Shown one piece after another: positions 62,877 through 64,000 of a stretch of 64,000 nucleotides of DNA (positions are counted from its first letter, which is position 1; each line of letters begins with the position of its first letter). The stretch is taken from positions 9,025,501 to 9,089,500 of the forward strand of contig NC_052474.1 of the NCBI RefSeq assembly GCF_009730915.1, written 5' to 3'. A model generated the notes under the pieces. The model saw only the letters and a list, made by a program, of their open reading frames with translations, searched no databases and was not told the origin of the DNA. The DNA comes from Dioscorea cayenensis subsp. rotundata. Its lineage: Eukaryota; Streptophyta; Magnoliopsida; Dioscoreales; Dioscoreaceae. A program made the position numbers and the translations under genes.

Positions 62877-63298
62877 TAGGGGTGTAATCGATCGAGCTCA
62901 AGCTCGACTGAAAATTTGGTATTCGATACTTGGCTCGAGCTAGACTGAGTATTCATTTTATAGCTCGAGCTCGACTCGGTACACAAATCGAGCTACTCGA
63001 GCTCGCTCGATCAAGCTCGAAAAGCTAAAAATGACCATAAACATTATACTCGAGCTCGAACTCGACTCGAGCTCGAAATTTTTCCCCTTAAGTTTTGTCA
63101 AATAAATCTAATATTATATATATACATACATGCTCGATTAGGCTCGCGAGCATTTGAGCCAAGTATCATAATGCTCGAATTCGGTTCACTCGACTATTCG
63201 AGCTCGAGCTTGGGTCGACTGTGACCGTACCGAGTTCAAGTTTTTGCCGAGTCGAGCCCGAGTAACTTGCGAGTAGAGGTGTATCATTTACACCCCTA
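62877..63298. mobile_element. hAT-type MITE, 422 bp, with exact 8-bp target duplication
   Basis: It begins TAGGGGTGTAA and ends with the exact inverted complement TTACACCCCTA. It is flanked by the perfect 8-bp direct repeat ATGAGCTA (62869-62876 and 63299-63306), the duplication size of hAT transposons. The interior is packed with GAGCTC/CTCGAG palindromes (for example CGAGCTCGAACTCGACTCGA). It has no coding capacity. Preserved ends and duplication suggest a fairly recent insertion. Confidence 0.85.
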
Positions 63299-63306
63299 AT
63301 GAGCTA

Positions 63307-64000
63307 CATATAAAGAATCACATCCTTTGGTTAAAAACTTTATAATGTTAGGAGAATATTTTTAAATTCAACTATAACGATTATATAAAAAAAGTAAAAA
63401 TAATTTAGAGCAAAAAAATATTCATAAATGTTATATATTCGCTCACTTAATTATATATTGGGTAAAAAATACACTTATGCTTTTATTATATATTCCACAA
63501 AAATTATATTGAAAAAGTGCACATAAACACATACGTGCTTTCACCTTTAAGAGCATGAAGTTGAAGGAAAATTAATGAAAAATCTTAAATATAAGGAAAT
63601 TATTTTAAAAATTGACGACTTCAATGAATTTATTTTCATGAAGCTATGTTTTGATTTAACTAATGACTGTTAAATTGCAACATAATTAAGCTAGTCAGTA
63701 TGGAGTAAATTATAACCATGATTTCGAATTTTAAATTTATAAAAAAATTTCAGGAAAAAGAAAATAAATAAAAAGAATATGAACGTTTTAATGTAATCAT
63801 TATTAAATCACGGATTTCCTTAAAAAGCAATAAAAGAGGGTGTTATACGCAAAAGTCTCACTTAATTATATATCGCGCAAACCCTTGACCGACGTTTCCC
63901 AACCCTCTCTTCTCCATCTCCATCTCCATCTCCCTCTCCAACTCCACCTGCAATTCCCGATCGTCATCGTCATCTAGATAATTTTTTCATCTCCAGTGAT
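63307..64000. other. right-end intergenic DNA, possibly leading into another gene
   Basis: AT-rich to about 63880, then abruptly C/T-rich with TCTCCA repeats (63910-63945) and GATCGTCATCGTCATC. That change resembles the 5' leaders of the other genes here, so a plus-strand gene may start just beyond the window. No coding frame is visible. Confidence 0.35.

Noticed and set aside
62877-63298. The GAGCTCG-rich stretch as a cluster of regulatory binding sites
   Set aside because: Exact terminal inverted repeats and an 8-bp target duplication show it is a transposable element; the palindromes are part of it.
1-64000. tRNA, rRNA or CRISPR features
   Set aside because: No cloverleaf-type tRNA, rRNA segment or spaced short direct repeats were recognised by eye; a covariance-model search would be needed to exclude tRNAs completely.

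Overview
The window is nuclear DNA from a flowering plant, most likely a monocot. The genes are intron-rich and plant-type: a chloroplast ATP synthase gamma subunit, a CAPRICE-type R3-MYB and a P-class PPR protein. Codon use is split between very C/G-rich genes (the PPR gene and ATPC) and AT-rich genes (aconitase, CCT5, primase), as is common in monocots. The species cannot be fixed from the sequence alone.

Layout. 1-4401: broken Ty1/copia retrotransposon on the minus strand, running off the left edge. About 4640-5700: 3' remnant of a Ty3/gypsy element. 5944-22000: a 16-kb Mutator-like (MULE) block. It holds six head-to-tail units of about 1.95 kb, each with a long MULE terminal repeat, a (TTC)n tract, the N-terminal exons of a MuDR-type transposase and its C-terminal zinc knuckle, but no catalytic core. 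After them comes a decayed Ulp1-like (C48) protease gene on the minus strand and a right-hand terminal repeat. 22001-23514: intergenic, with a small MITE. 23515-36207: CRIPT (+), an intronless PPR gene (+), a 73-aa R3-MYB (-) and an RNI-like leucine-rich-repeat gene (-). 36909-60238: CCT5 (+), aconitase (-), the DNA primase small subunit (+) and chloroplast ATP synthase gamma (+). 60239-64000: AT-rich intergenic DNA with microsatellites, a G/C-rich inverted-repeat element and a well-bounded hAT-type MITE.

The host genes are unrelated housekeeping genes: cytosolic folding (CCT5), the TCA/glyoxylate pathways (aconitase), replication (primase, with two E2F-type sites upstream), photosynthetic ATP synthesis (ATPC), splicing (CRIPT), organelle RNA metabolism (PPR) and epidermal patterning (R3-MYB). 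Three neighbouring pairs share an intergenic region: RNI-like/CCT5 divergent, CCT5/aconitase convergent, aconitase/primase divergent.

Two features of the sequence affect any reading of it. First, nearly every long host gene has one to four 1-base indels, mostly in short homopolymers. Discounting them gives exactly family-length proteins (CCT5 535 aa, ATPC 373 aa, primase 454 aa), so they are probably assembly errors. Second, differences between the six MULE units concentrate at cytosine-containing positions while long AT-only stretches are identical, which also looks more like base-calling trouble than mutation.
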